Position numbers and translations under genes: made by a program
Notes under the pieces: model-generated
The model's input: the letters and a program-made list of their open reading frames with translations, nothing else
Database searches by the model: none
What the model was told of the DNA's origin: nothing
Assembly (NCBI GenBank): GCA_024169445.1
Contig: JALKFA010000002.1
Span: 1 to 64,000, forward strand
DNA from: Buttiauxella agrestis ATCC 33320
Lineage (GTDB): Bacteria > Pseudomonadota > Gammaproteobacteria > Enterobacterales > Enterobacteriaceae
Length of the DNA stretch: 64,000 nucleotides
Direction: 5' to 3'
Shown: positions 1 through 9,079 of the stretch, one piece after another
How positions within the stretch are numbered: the stretch's first letter is position 1
How the letters are laid out: each line of letters opens with the position of its first letter

Positions 1-2762
1 GCAATATTCGCTCTCTGCAGTACATCGATCCGGACGGCAAAAAGAATCTCAAGAAAGACGCCGAGAAGAGCGGCAACTTCTTTGTGGTGGGTGGGGCGCT
101 GGTCCCGGGGATGCCGGTGCTTTACGCAGAAGGTTATGCCACGGCCGCCAGCCTGAATATGGCCACCGGCCTGCCCGTGGTGATGACGGTGGATGCCGGA
201 AACATGGTGACAGTGTCACAGAAACTCAAAGAGGCACATCCCGGTGTCCCGCACATCATTCTGGGAGAAGACGACTTTACCCGTAAGGACAACAAAGGCC
301 TGCTGAAGGCAGAAGAAGCCGCGCGCAATATCGGGGGGGTGTACGTCATACCGGCTTTTACCGACAGTGAACGCGCCCAGGCTTTTGCCGAAACCGCTTC
401 CTTCAGTGACTTTAACGATATTCACGCTTCCCGGGGACTGGACGCCGTCAGGGACCAGCTGGCACCTGTTCTGGACCCACTCATCCCTCGCTGGCGTGAC
501 TCATTTGTACAGGAAACCCTATCCATGCCTGATTCAGATAAAACCACCACGGTGGAAGAAGATATTTACCGCGAGTATCTGGCCGAGACACAAAACGATG
601 CACTGAAAGCATCACCGGTCCCGGAAGTCACGCTTGCTCAGTCTGAGAGTGAACAGCCGGTGCCGGAAGCCACCACCGCACAGCCTGTGGTTGAACAGCC
701 CGCGCCGGAAGCCTCCACCGCACAGCCTGCGGTTGAACAGCCGATGCCGGAAGCCACTACCGCACAGCCTGCGGTTGAACAACCCGTGCCGGAAGCCAAC
801 GCCGCGCAGCCTGCGGTTGAACAGCCGGTACCAGAAACCACCTCCGCGCAGCCTGTGATTGAACAACCGGTGCCGGAAGCCACCACCGCACAGCCGGCGG
901 TTGAACAGCCGGTACCAGAAACCACCACCGCGCAGCCTGTGATTGAACAACCGGTGCCGGAAGCCACCACCGCACAGCCTGCGGTTGAACAGCCGGTGCC
1001 GGAAGCCACCACCGCACAGCCTGCGGTTGAACAGCCGGTGCCGGAAGCCACCACCGCACAGCCTGCGGTTGAACAGCCGGTGCCGGAAGCCACCACCGCA
1101 CAGCCGGCGGTTGAACGGCCGGTGTCGGAAGCCACCACCGCGCAGCCTGCAGATGAGCTGACCGCCCCCGAAAATGGATTTGCCTTCACGTTTGGTCGTC
1201 TGCCGGGTGATGTCTCACCGGACACCGAAGCCCCCACCGTCGCCCGCATCGATCTGGATGAATTATTGCAGGGGCTGACCAGCCGGCAGGATGGTAACAC
1301 CTGGGTGTATGCGCTTGAGGGTAAGGACGCTTTCAGGGATTACGGGGACCGCATTGTCATGGCCTCCCCGGAAGCCAGCGAGAATGACCGCATGATCCTT
1401 GCTGCCCTGTTATCTGCCCGGGCAAACAACCGGGGCGCGGTCGAAGTCACCGGCTCTCCGGAGTTCATCACCAAAACGCTGACGCTGATAGCCGACCATA
1501 ACATTGAGGTCCACCTCAAGAATCCGGAGCAACGAGCCCAGTTTGAAGCCCTGATGGCCAGCCGGAATGAACAAAAAGTACCAGAAAATGGCATGACCAT
1601 GACGCAGCCTGAGCAGGCACCGGTCAGTGACGTGACCCCATCACCGTCGCCGGCAGCACAGAACGCACCTGCACAACCGACTGCTGCCCCGTCAGCCGTG
1701 ACCCCCGCAGCCGCACCTGTTGCAGCGGAAACACAGAAACCTGCCCAGCCGATGAGCGTCATCGAGCGTGAGACTCTCCGGGCTGGCCTGACCGGAACAC
1801 TGATGGATGCCGGTCCGGCGCCTTACCAGTTCAATGAGAAAAACACGCCGAGTTATTACGTGACAATGCGGACTAAGCAGGGAGCGAAAACTTACTGGGG
1901 CGTGGAGCTGGAGCAGGCACTGATTGACAGCGGCAAACAGCCCGGCGATCTGGTCAAGCTGCAGTTCAAAGGAAAAACAGCGGTGACCGTTAACGTACCG
2001 GTCAAAAATGAGGACGGCGTGGTGACCGGATTTATGCCACACGAAACCCACCGTAATCAGTGGAATATCACCCCGGCTGTCAATGACCAGTTACTGACCG
2101 ACAACCCGGACAAGGTCGCCCCGGCCCAACTGGCCGCTTATGACGGTAACGCTTTCTGGCAGATTCAGGCGCAGGTCATGCAGCAGGCCAACCTGACACT
2201 GGCCACACCGACCACTCAGGGACACAGCCTGCTCTATACCGGCCCTGACGGTAAAGGACAGCCCGCCCCGGAGCAGGCGCCAGCCAATACGCCGGTTCCC
2301 GTGCAATCTAAAGCCGCCGGCTCACTGGTTATGCAGGCGTTCGATGCAGACGGACAGGTGCTGGCCCACCTGGTGAAAGGCCACGGTGACTACCTGCAGG
2401 GTGTTGTCCGTCATGAAAATGAACTGCGTCATGTCCTGGGCCGTTTGTGTACGACATCAGACGGGAACCGTTTTCTGGCGCTCAATACCGTGCGCGACGA
2501 CGGCTCACTGCACGCAATAGGACACGCGTCACCTGTTAATAAGCTCAAAGGTGCGGAGGTGAATTACGACACCTTTGCGTTCCAACTCACCGGAAAGGAC
2601 GCACCGAAATTTGCCGTGCCACTGGTCAGCCCGGAAAAGATCCCGCCGGCACTGCACAGCAAACTGGGGTTCACGCAGGCATACACGCCACCTAAAGCGG
2701 AAGAGGCTGCCCCACAACCGCGTCAGCAGGCTAAGCCGGCCATGCAACATCAGCCAATGTGA
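1..2762 (+). CDS. traC: TraC-like DNA primase, 5' end outside window
   Basis: The reading frame is open from base 3, so the start lies left of the window; the first in-frame GTG at 84 is internal. The N-terminal visible part (YAEGYATAASLN, VVMTVDAGNM) fits the Toprim-type fold of plasmid primases that prime the transferred strand in the recipient. A low-complexity tract of 14-residue repeats follows (bases 651-1154). Around bases 1300-1560 is a segment resembling LPD7 (WVYALEGKDAFRDYGDRI), a domain common in conjugation polyproteins. The C-terminal part is Pro/Ala/Gln-rich. The ATG of the next gene follows 8 bases after the stop, so it is the first visible gene of the tra operon. Family assignment is from motif and context. 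Confidence 0.75.
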   Translation, partial: NIRSLQYIDPDGKKNLKKDAEKSGNFFVVGGALVPGMPVLYAEGYATAASLNMATGLPVVMTVDAGNMVTVSQKLKEAHPGVPHIILGEDDFTRKDNKGLLKAEEAARNIGGVYVIPAFTDSERAQAFAETASFSDFNDIHASRGLDAVRDQLAPVLDPLIPRWRDSFVQETLSMPDSDKTTTVEEDIYREYLAETQNDALKASPVPEVTLAQSESEQPVPEATTAQPVVEQPAPEASTAQPAVEQPMPEATTAQPAVEQPVPEANAAQPAVEQPVPETTSAQPVIEQPVPEATTAQPAVEQPVPETTTAQPVIEQPVPEATTAQPAVEQPVPEATTAQPAVEQPVPEATTAQPAVEQPVPEATTAQPAVERPVSEATTAQPADELTAPENGFAFTFGRLPGDVSPDTEAPTVARIDLDELLQGLTSRQDGNTWVYALEGKDAFRDYGDRIVMASPEASENDRMILAALLSARANNRGAVEVTGSPEFITKTLTLIADHNIEVHLKNPEQRAQFEALMASRNEQKVPENGMTMTQPEQAPVSDVTPSPSPAAQNAPAQPTAAPSAVTPAAAPVAAETQKPAQPMSVIERETLRAGLTGTLMDAGPAPYQFNEKNTPSYYVTMRTKQGAKTYWGVELEQALIDSGKQPGDLVKLQFKGKTAVTVNVPVKNEDGVVTGFMPHETHRNQWNITPAVNDQLLTDNPDKVAPAQLAAYDGNAFWQIQAQVMQQANLTLATPTTQGHSLLYTGPDGKGQPAPEQAPANTPVPVQSKAAGSLVMQAFDADGQVLAHLVKGHGDYLQGVVRHENELRHVLGRLCTTSDGNRFLALNTVRDDGSLHAIGHASPVNKLKGAEVNYDTFAFQLTGKDAPKFAVPLVSPEKIPPALHSKLGFTQAYTPPKAEEAAPQPRQQAKPAMQHQPM
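651..1154 (+). repeat. Twelve in-frame 42-bp repeats in the primase gene
   Basis: Twelve consecutive 14-residue units with consensus EQPVPEATTAQPAV, differing at a few positions (for example A/V before the last residue, T/N/S in the centre). They encode a proline-rich linker between the Toprim part and the LPD7-like part. All three minus frames and one other plus frame stay open because of the repeat, giving spurious ORFs. Confidence 0.95.
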
Positions 2763-2769
2763 GGACTCC

Positions 2770-3213
2770 ATGAACAAATTATTGATAACGACTCTCGTTC
2801 TGGCGTTAAGTCCGGCTGCGGATGCAGCCTCCTGTCGTGCAGCGACCGCCGCACAGGTGGGGAGTGAAGCCGGATACAACCGGGCAAAAGCGGCAGCCGA
2901 TGCCTGGGCAAAGCGCCAGCAGACCGTCTCAACGTCACTGAGTGATTGTCTCGGGAACATCTCGACCACCATTACCGCCCCGACGTTCCCGAATTTAACG
3001 AACGTGCTCAACCAGATTGGCCAGAAAATCTGTAAGACCGCGCGCGATAAAATTAACGACTATGTCCCGTCCACGATTGACCCCTGGGGCAACCTGCCCA
3101 CGGCCAAACTCTCGTCATACCGCGTGCAGACATCACCCGCTGCGCCGGCACGAACCGCGCCGGTCAGTCAGGCTTCCGGCGGTAACGGCAGCTCGTTTAT
3201 TTCCCTGAACTGA
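2770..3213 (+). CDS. traL: TraL-like conjugal transfer protein, exported
   Basis: This is a 147-residue protein starting at the ATG 8 bases after the primase stop; a much longer in-frame extension into the primase gene is not needed. It has a clear N-terminal signal peptide (MNKLLITTLVLALSPAADA) and two further cysteines in the mature part, ending in a Ser/Ala/Pro-rich tail. In IncI- and IncM-type plasmids the gene between traK/traC and traM is traL, an essential or accessory component of the type IVB apparatus. The name rests mainly on position and the signal peptide; no catalytic motif is visible. Confidence 0.6.
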   Translation: MNKLLITTLVLALSPAADAASCRAATAAQVGSEAGYNRAKAAADAWAKRQQTVSTSLSDCLGNISTTITAPTFPNLTNVLNQIGQKICKTARDKINDYVPSTIDPWGNLPTAKLSSYRVQTSPAAPARTAPVSQASGGNGSSFISLN

Positions 3214-3223
3214 AGAGACTGAC

Positions 3224-3916
3224 ATGGACAAAAACAAAGCCTCCCCCGTGGAGGCTTCTTCCACGAACGAAACCACACCTAACCCATTTATGGCAGCACT
3301 GGAGCTGCAGCAAAAGAATCAGTTAAATGCCGGATTTGCCCGGCGCTCACTGTCCGTGGCACTGGTGACCAGCGCACTCTGCCTGCTGCAGATGCCACTG
3401 ACGGGCTGGCTCGCCTGGCAGGTCGCGCACCCACCGGTGAAATACTTTGCCACGTATAACGGCAGCATCCTGCGCCAGATGCCGACCTCAGAGCCGGCCT
3501 ACCGGGATGATGACGTCGTCGCCTTTGGCGACAAGTTGATACGGGATGCCTTCCAGCTCGACTTCCGCAATTACCGCACGCAGATAAGCGGTCTTCAGCA
3601 GAAGTTTTCAGACGCCGGCTTTGCCAGTTACTACACCGCCCTGACCCGTTCTAACCTGTTTACGGCCGTGAAAGACCAGAAAATGCTGATGTCGGCCAAC
3701 GTCACCCGTAAAGGGGTCATACAACGGCGCGGGCGACTGGGAGACGGGCCCTATATCTGGGAAATCCAGTATCCGGTCACGTTAAGTCTGGATGGACAGA
3801 ACCGCAGTCTGCCGGCGCAGAACTTTATCTTTACGGTCCGTGTCCAGCGTGCCGACGTCAGCCAGAAGCCGGAAGGCATTGAAGTCTCCTCTATCGTCAC
3901 CCGCGACGCCCGTTAG
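3224..3916 (+). CDS. traM: TraM, DotI/IcmL-like inner-membrane protein
   Basis: This 230-residue protein has one transmembrane segment near residues 45-65 (SVALVTSALCLLQMPLTGWL) and a periplasmic C-terminal domain rich in aromatic residues. That is the architecture of DotI/IcmL, which forms part of the type IVB secretion core. Within the domain FRNYRTQISGLQQKFSD is typical of the family. It starts 10 bases after traL and is followed closely by traN (DotH), the conserved order in IncI and IncM plasmids. Confidence 0.85.
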   Translation: MDKNKASPVEASSTNETTPNPFMAALELQQKNQLNAGFARRSLSVALVTSALCLLQMPLTGWLAWQVAHPPVKYFATYNGSILRQMPTSEPAYRDDDVVAFGDKLIRDAFQLDFRNYRTQISGLQQKFSDAGFASYYTALTRSNLFTAVKDQKMLMSANVTRKGVIQRRGRLGDGPYIWEIQYPVTLSLDGQNRSLPAQNFIFTVRVQRADVSQKPEGIEVSSIVTRDAR

Positions 3917-3939
3917 TTCGTTTTCACAGGATAAACATT

Positions 3940-4959
3940 ATGTTCAGACACTCCCTGATGGCGGTGGCCCTGCTGCTGCCTGCCTTTACTGTTTGCTCAG
4001 CAGAATGGGAACCGGCCCGAACCGCCAGCTCTGGCCAGAACCCAACGGCGGCCCTGCCGGCAGCCCCCGCCCCTGCACAACCCGCAACACAACCTACGGC
4101 ACCGGCACCGGTACCACAGGCGGGCAACGATATCACCGCCCCGCTGCGCCAGTCCCCGCCGCCGCCTTCACCGTCGGAAGCAGAAGCCTGGGCAAAAGGC
4201 CAGGTTGCCCCCCTCAGTCGTAACGAACTGGAGAGCGTACACGAGGCCATTGATGAAGGGGCTCGGGGGCGTGCCTGGGAGGCGGCCGACGTGGTCCCGC
4301 GCATCTCCACTCAGACGGTGAATCTGTCCCCGGGCGGCTCGCTTCCGGTAGTTAGAACAGCCATTAATCAGGGCAGCACGGTGATGTTTACTGACAATAC
4401 CGGCGCCCCGTGGCCGATATCCGTCCCGCCTTATAACAGTAATGAGAAAGGTTTCAGTGTCACCTTTATCCCTGACAGCAGCCTGATGACCGTGCAGGCC
4501 CTGCGCCAGTACGACAAAGGCAACATCACGGTGTATCTGAAAGGGCTGGCGGTGCCGGTGATCATCAATGCCATGAGCGGTGAACCTGACAATGGTTCCA
4601 CCTCGCGCATCATCGACAGCCGCCTGGATCTGCGTATTCCACAGCGTGGCCCGGCGGCCCGCGTCATGCCATCCGGTCAGGCGAAAATTGACCTGAACAA
4701 CCCGACACTGCAGGCCTTTCTCGATGGCGTACCGCCTGCCAGTGCAAAGCGTCTGAAGACGCAGGGGGATGTGCCTTCCACGCAGGTCTGGCAGATGGGC
4801 GACGATTTGTATGTCCGCACCCGCAGTGAACTGCGCGATCAGTTTGAACTCACCCAGGCGTCCGGCGACGGCACGATTTTATACAAACTGCCTCTGGCAC
4901 CGGAACTGGCCTTTTCTGTGGCCGGTAAAACCGTCTGGCTGGGCATTTCTCTGGAGTAA
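3940..4959 (+). CDS. traN: TraN, DotH/IcmK-like outer-membrane core component
   Basis: This 339-residue protein has a signal peptide (about residues 1-21, ending CSA), a Pro/Ala-rich linker and a C-terminal domain of beta-strand character (NEKGFSVTFIPDSSLMTVQAL, GNITVYLKGLAVPVIIN). DotH/IcmK homologues form the outer-membrane ring with DotC and DotD, whose genes would lie left of this window. The following traO starts 2 bases after the stop, suggesting translational coupling. Confidence 0.85.
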   Translation: MFRHSLMAVALLLPAFTVCSAEWEPARTASSGQNPTAALPAAPAPAQPATQPTAPAPVPQAGNDITAPLRQSPPPPSPSEAEAWAKGQVAPLSRNELESVHEAIDEGARGRAWEAADVVPRISTQTVNLSPGGSLPVVRTAINQGSTVMFTDNTGAPWPISVPPYNSNEKGFSVTFIPDSSLMTVQALRQYDKGNITVYLKGLAVPVIINAMSGEPDNGSTSRIIDSRLDLRIPQRGPAARVMPSGQAKIDLNNPTLQAFLDGVPPASAKRLKTQGDVPSTQVWQMGDDLYVRTRSELRDQFELTQASGDGTILYKLPLAPELAFSVAGKTVWLGISLE

Positions 4960-4961
4960 CT

Positions 4962-6167
4962 ATGGACGCTGAAAAAGACGTCGGCCGGGACGTGAAAAAA
5001 ACCGGACTGGTCATCGGTGGTGTGGCCTTTGCAGTGATCGCCGGCGGATTCCTGCTGGCGACCTGGCTGAGTGCTCCGCCTGAGCAGGCATCGAAAATAT
5101 CGGTCGATAAAGCGGCCAACGGCACCGGCACCGTCACCCCGGAAAGTCCGCAGTACAGCAAGGTGCTGCGGGCGAACAATGAGGATGGCGCAAAACAGGC
5201 ACATGAAGAAAACGCCAGTTTTATTGCCTCAGTCGGCACCGGCGGGGCGCGCGAGGAGCCCATCACGGCACCGGTGCCCGCTCCTCAGCCTGCTCCGGTA
5301 CAGAGCGTTCAGGAAGTGAGTTATGTGCAACAACCTGGCATCGATCCGGATAAGAAGAAGGCGCTGGAGAATCTGCTGACGGAACTGATGGAGCAACGAA
5401 AACCGGCCACCGGTCAGCTGGCCAGTGTCGCAGGAGGAAGTGCGACCGGACAACCGGGACAGGCGGGCGGAACGGAAACGAAAGGCAACGTGTGGGCCGC
5501 CTGGACCGACAGCCTGTCACCGCAGACAGCAGCCGGTGAGGCCGGGGCACCGGCCACCGTCGCGGCGCAGGTCCTTATCCCTGCCGGCAGTCGCCCCGGG
5601 GGTGTGATTGAAACCGCCGTCGACTCGGACAACACCCGCTCACAGGTGCTGGCGCGTATTCCGTCCGGACCGTATGCCGGGGCCACGTTACTGGCCAACG
5701 GCGTACAGCTTGCCGGCGACGGTGTGGCCATCAACTTCAACCGCATGGAATGGCAGGGTGACACCTGGAATGTGGATGTGTGGGCCGCCATGCCCGACAC
5801 CCTGCAGTCCTCGGTCGCCAGCGACGTTAACAACCGTTACGCCACCCGCATTATCCTGCCGGCCATCGCGTCAGGGCTCGGACTGGCGGGTCAGCTGTAT
5901 GCCAGCGCCAACACGCAGATCCTGAGCAATGGCTATGACAACATCGAAGCCCGCACGGGGATGCCGGATGCCAAAGCCGTGGCCGGGACCATCGTGGGCG
6001 GTGCCGCACAACAGGCCGGCCAGGTGATCGCCAGCGATGCACAGCGCCTGCCGGTGAAACAGGTGCTGGTCTACCGGGGCCAGACGGTGGCCCTGCTCTT
6101 TATGACCGCAGTGAAAACCAGTGACAACGTGACCCGGGCTGCCGCAACGGCCCCCATTCAACGCTAA
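4962..6167 (+). CDS. traO: TraO, DotG/IcmE-like core channel protein
   Basis: This 401-residue protein has a cytoplasmic N-terminus, one membrane segment at about residues 16-36 (LVIGGVAFAVIAGGFLLATWL), a Gln/Pro/Gly-rich linker, and a C-terminal VirB10-like domain from about residue 200 (TVAAQVLIPAGSRPGGVIE through AGQLYASANTQILSNGY, ending in VLVYRGQTVALLF). DotG/TraO spans both membranes and lines the channel. It sits between traN and traP as in IncI/IncM transfer operons. Confidence 0.9.
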   Translation: MDAEKDVGRDVKKTGLVIGGVAFAVIAGGFLLATWLSAPPEQASKISVDKAANGTGTVTPESPQYSKVLRANNEDGAKQAHEENASFIASVGTGGAREEPITAPVPAPQPAPVQSVQEVSYVQQPGIDPDKKKALENLLTELMEQRKPATGQLASVAGGSATGQPGQAGGTETKGNVWAAWTDSLSPQTAAGEAGAPATVAAQVLIPAGSRPGGVIETAVDSDNTRSQVLARIPSGPYAGATLLANGVQLAGDGVAINFNRMEWQGDTWNVDVWAAMPDTLQSSVASDVNNRYATRIILPAIASGLGLAGQLYASANTQILSNGYDNIEARTGMPDAKAVAGTIVGGAAQQAGQVIASDAQRLPVKQVLVYRGQTVALLFMTAVKTSDNVTRAAATAPIQR

Positions 6168-6176
6168 GGACTTCCC

Positions 6177-6914
6177 ATGAGTAAGGAATTTTTTGATCCC
6201 GGCCCTGCGCCGGCGGACGCCCCTTTGTCTGAAGATATTCCGGAGCCCGCCGTCAGTGCGGAGGAACGCGTCTCACCCGCACGAACGGAAAAGCCGAAAC
6301 GTCAGATCCTCGGCTACGACCTGCCCGCCGTGCTGGGCGGAGCAGCGGCTATTGTCGCCCTGCTGGTTTATGCCTTATGGCCAGAGCCGACACCTCAGAG
6401 CCAGTTCGTGGACGAGCCGGTACAACATCAGGAAAGCATCGCGCCGGCAGAGCCTCTGACCCCGACCCCGTCCGTGATACCGGATGTCGCCGAAACGGTC
6501 CCGGTATCGCCGGAGCCGGCAGCGGAGAGCAACAAGGCGCTGGAAGCGTCAGTGACCAGTCTGTCTGGTCGCCAGGACAACAGCGATAAGCGCATTGATG
6601 CACTGGAAGCCCGCATCAAAGCACTGGAGCAGATGCCGCGTCCGCCAGTCAGCCCGGCCGCCCCCGTGCGTAAAGCCACGTCCCACAAACCGGTGGCCAG
6701 AAGCACCCCTGCTCGCACCACAACAGCACACCGTTCTGGCGTCACCGGCTGGCGTATCAACTCGGTTTATCCGGGTATGGCCTGGCTGTCTGACGGCAAA
6801 AGCACCTGGGCCGTCTATCCGGGTGACACCCTGAACGGGATGAGGATTGATGCCATTGATGCCACCCGTCGCGAAGTCAGGACCAGTCGTGGCGTGATAC
6901 GTCAGGGGGACTGA
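6177..6914 (+). CDS. traP: TraP, type IVB inner-membrane component
   Basis: The 245-residue protein has one membrane helix around residues 50-66 (VLGGAAAIVALLVYALW), a Pro-rich region, a short predicted coiled coil (NSDKRIDALEARIKALEQ) and a compact C-terminal domain (WRINSVYPGMAWLSDGKSTW). The layout matches TraP of IncI plasmids, regarded as the DotF/IcmG counterpart. Its last base overlaps the ATG of traQ (TGATGG), a sign of coupled translation. Confidence 0.75.
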   Translation: MSKEFFDPGPAPADAPLSEDIPEPAVSAEERVSPARTEKPKRQILGYDLPAVLGGAAAIVALLVYALWPEPTPQSQFVDEPVQHQESIAPAEPLTPTPSVIPDVAETVPVSPEPAAESNKALEASVTSLSGRQDNSDKRIDALEARIKALEQMPRPPVSPAAPVRKATSHKPVARSTPARTTTAHRSGVTGWRINSVYPGMAWLSDGKSTWAVYPGDTLNGMRIDAIDATRREVRTSRGVIRQGD

Positions 6915-7441
6915 TGGACGTCGTACAGATACTCGTCAATGTGGCCGGCGGACTGAAAACCAGCGGGATCAACCTGATCCTCGCGCTGGGCGTGTTTGTC
7001 GGTCTGGGGGGCTGCATCATCGCCCTCGTCTCCACGATTAGTCGCAGCCGGTCCGGTAAGCCGGTCAGCGGCATGAAAGTGGTCGTCGCCGTCGTCACCG
7101 GGTCGGCCCTGATTGCCCTTCAGCAAATGATGAACAAGGCCGCCCACACACTGGGGTTCGGAGACGTGTCGTTTGATGCCATCGCCTACGCCCCGGACTC
7201 GCTTGGCTACGCGAAGCTGTCAGTCGATGCCGTTCTTACCCTGCTGCGCGCGGTCGGCGCGCTGTTCTTTTACATGGGCGTTGTCAGGGCCCGTCGTGCC
7301 CTGGTGGATGGTCACACCGGCCTGACCGCCCGGCAGGATATCGGCACGGGCATGGTGATGGGTATCACCGGCATCCTGCTGCTCTGCAATCCCCAGTTAC
7401 TTGATGCACTGCAAAAAACTCTGGGTCTGACCTGGAATTAA
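6914..7441 (+). CDS. traQ: TraQ, polytopic membrane protein of type IVB system
   Basis: This 175-residue protein has about four hydrophobic helices (for example INLILALGVFVGLGGCIIALV and MGITGILLLCNPQLL). Members of this position (TraQ in IncI, related to DotE/IcmC) are small integral membrane proteins needed for transfer. It overlaps traP by one base and is followed after 25 bases by traR. Confidence 0.75.
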   Translation: MDVVQILVNVAGGLKTSGINLILALGVFVGLGGCIIALVSTISRSRSGKPVSGMKVVVAVVTGSALIALQQMMNKAAHTLGFGDVSFDAIAYAPDSLGYAKLSVDAVLTLLRAVGALFFYMGVVRARRALVDGHTGLTARQDIGTGMVMGITGILLLCNPQLLDALQKTLGLTWN

Positions 7442-7466
7442 CCTTTAAAACAATGGAGTAGTAAAC

Positions 7467-7859
7467 ATGCGTAATTTCATTCTGTCCGTTTCTGTTCGTC
7501 TGTGGGTTCGTGTCTGGCTGGCCATGAGCACCCTGCACACCCGTATCACGCTGGCGCTCACCGCGATGCTCGGCTCGGTCACCTTACCGGCTCATGCCGA
7601 TGACGGTATTTTCGGGATGCTCGATAACGTCGCCGACGGTGCCGAAGGCTCGACCAACAGCCTGCTGAAATTTGCCAAATTTGGCGGGGTCGGCCTGGTG
7701 ATTATCGGCATCGTATTGTGGGTGGCCAAAAAGAAAAACCCACAAATCACCTGGGGCTGGATCCTCACGCCACTGGGTGCCGGCTGCATCCTGATCGCCA
7801 TCGACCAGTTCATTAAAAAAGGTCAGTCCACCCTGCAACTCAACCCGGTTGACCTCTGA
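7467..7859 (+). CDS. traR: TraR, DotP/IcmD-like small membrane protein
   Basis: This 130-residue protein has a hydrophobic N-terminus with an Ala-His-Ala cleavage-like site near residue 45 (TLPAHADDG) and two later membrane helices (GGVGLVIIGIVLWVAKK and ILTPLGAGCILIAIDQFI). This two-helix form fits the IcmD/TraR family. The preceding leader GGAGTAGTAAACATG is a good ribosome site. A GC-rich hairpin follows the gene. Confidence 0.75.
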   Translation: MRNFILSVSVRLWVRVWLAMSTLHTRITLALTAMLGSVTLPAHADDGIFGMLDNVADGAEGSTNSLLKFAKFGGVGLVIIGIVLWVAKKKNPQITWGWILTPLGAGCILIAIDQFIKKGQSTLQLNPVDL

Positions 7860-7873
7860 TACCCCCTGCAGTC

Positions 7874-7892
7874 CCGGCGGCTTTGCCGCCGG
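7874..7892 (+). terminator. Hairpin between traR and downstream tra genes
   Basis: A perfect 8-bp stem (CCGGCGGC/GCCGCCGG) with a TTT loop is followed by a weak T-rich stretch (TTATTCCTCATTATT). It could attenuate transcription between the small core genes and traT/traU rather than stop it fully. Confidence 0.4.
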
Positions 7893-7913
7893 TTATTCCT
7901 CATTATTCCGGGA

Positions 7914-8120
7914 GTGCCCATGGAAATTGTCATTTACCATTCAGAAAAACATGACCTGATCTTCGCGGCCGAAAAGGGCTCGCGTCGGGAAACGGATGTC
8001 ACAAACCAGGTACTGCGCGCGGTCGCTGACCATATCGGAATGGGCTTCAAGGTTCCGCTCGAGGAGCAAGGGCGCGTCGTAGCGGAAATCGGTGTCTTTA
8101 CACCGGGGCAGGATAAGTAA
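7914..8120 (+). CDS. Small conserved transfer-region protein
   Basis: This 68-residue acidic/basic mixed protein has no membrane segment. The start ATG at 7919, two codons in, has a better-placed Shine-Dalgarno (CGGGAG), so the true start may be MEIVIYHSEK. It overlaps the ATG of the next gene by one base (TAATGA), so it is probably translated together with traT. In IncI plasmids the traS position lies here, but I see no identifying motif. Confidence 0.6.
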   Translation: MPMEIVIYHSEKHDLIFAAEKGSRRETDVTNQVLRAVADHIGMGFKVPLEEQGRVVAEIGVFTPGQDK

Positions 8121-9067
8121 TGAGCGTATTCTTACGTCACATTCAGCTGCGCTGGCCCCTCACACTGGCCCCCTGCACGGAAGACTTCGATGACCCGCTA
8201 CTGAGCTGGTACGAACCTCAGAATGCCGCCTGTGCCGCACTGCTGGCGCCACTGGAATCGCTGTTTTATCACTGCGGGAAGGTGGCCCACGAAAATGGCT
8301 ATGACTGCGACGTGTATCTCATCCCCGTCGACAGCCTGTGTGACCATCTTGAACGCCTGACGTTGCCGCCGTCGGATGTCAGGGAAGCGGTCCGGGTAAC
8401 ACTGCAAAAATCCCTGCGCCGCTGGCGACAAAACAGCACGGAAATGGTTCGACTGACCGTCCCGCACCGATACCAGACCTTCAGCACCGAACAGCAGGTC
8501 TGGGGGCATGAAAGCGAGGCCCATCCTCCGGCGTTGTGCAAGCGAGCCCGCGAACTGACTGCGGGCCGCTGTGATGCCTGCGGGTGTGTGCATGATGCGA
8601 ACGCGTTAATTTTTCGCGATGACAATCCGGAAAACCATGCCGATGAAAATCTGGGGGTGAGTTGCCCGGTCTGTCATTTCAGCCACCGGCTGAACACGCT
8701 GGGGGCGAATGATGGCGTGATGGTATACCTGCCCGAGCTTGCGGCCGCTGATGTCAGCCTGCTGCTGCGGGCGGTCATCCTTGCCCGCACACAGGGGAAT
8801 GCACGCCAGAAAGAGGGTGCCACGCAAATCCTGAACTGGCTTACCGGCCATCGCAAAGAAACGGAAGCCTTCTGGGGAACCAGTCACCCTGGGGAATTTG
8901 GTCAGGCACTGATGCAGGCCAGTCTGCATATTCGTGAAGATCTCCAGCAACGTCTGCGCCACATGGTGCTGATCGTGAATCCCACGCTGCTGAACCATCC
9001 TGCACTCACGGGACCCTCCCCGGACACCTGGTCTGACAGTCTGAAGAAGTACCACAGCCAGAACTGA
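8120..9067 (+). CDS. traT: TraT, DotN/IcmJ-like zinc-binding protein
   Basis: This 315-residue soluble protein has a cysteine-rich knuckle around residues 150-195: CDACGC, then SCPVCHFSHRLN. The two CxxC pairs fit a zinc site as in IcmJ/DotN, a component of the coupling complex that binds DotL and DotM. It lies directly before the traU ATPase, as in the Dot/Icm and IncI gene orders (icmJ-icmB). The protein is longer than Legionella IcmJ, as is usual for the plasmid form. Confidence 0.75.
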   Translation: MSVFLRHIQLRWPLTLAPCTEDFDDPLLSWYEPQNAACAALLAPLESLFYHCGKVAHENGYDCDVYLIPVDSLCDHLERLTLPPSDVREAVRVTLQKSLRRWRQNSTEMVRLTVPHRYQTFSTEQQVWGHESEAHPPALCKRARELTAGRCDACGCVHDANALIFRDDNPENHADENLGVSCPVCHFSHRLNTLGANDGVMVYLPELAAADVSLLLRAVILARTQGNARQKEGATQILNWLTGHRKETEAFWGTSHPGEFGQALMQASLHIREDLQQRLRHMVLIVNPTLLNHPALTGPSPDTWSDSLKKYHSQN

Positions 9068-9079
9068 CGAGAACACGCC

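Noticed and set aside
612-1300. Several long open frames on both strands in the primase repeat tract
   Set aside because: They are side effects of the 42-bp repeat, which is a multiple of three and keeps other frames open.
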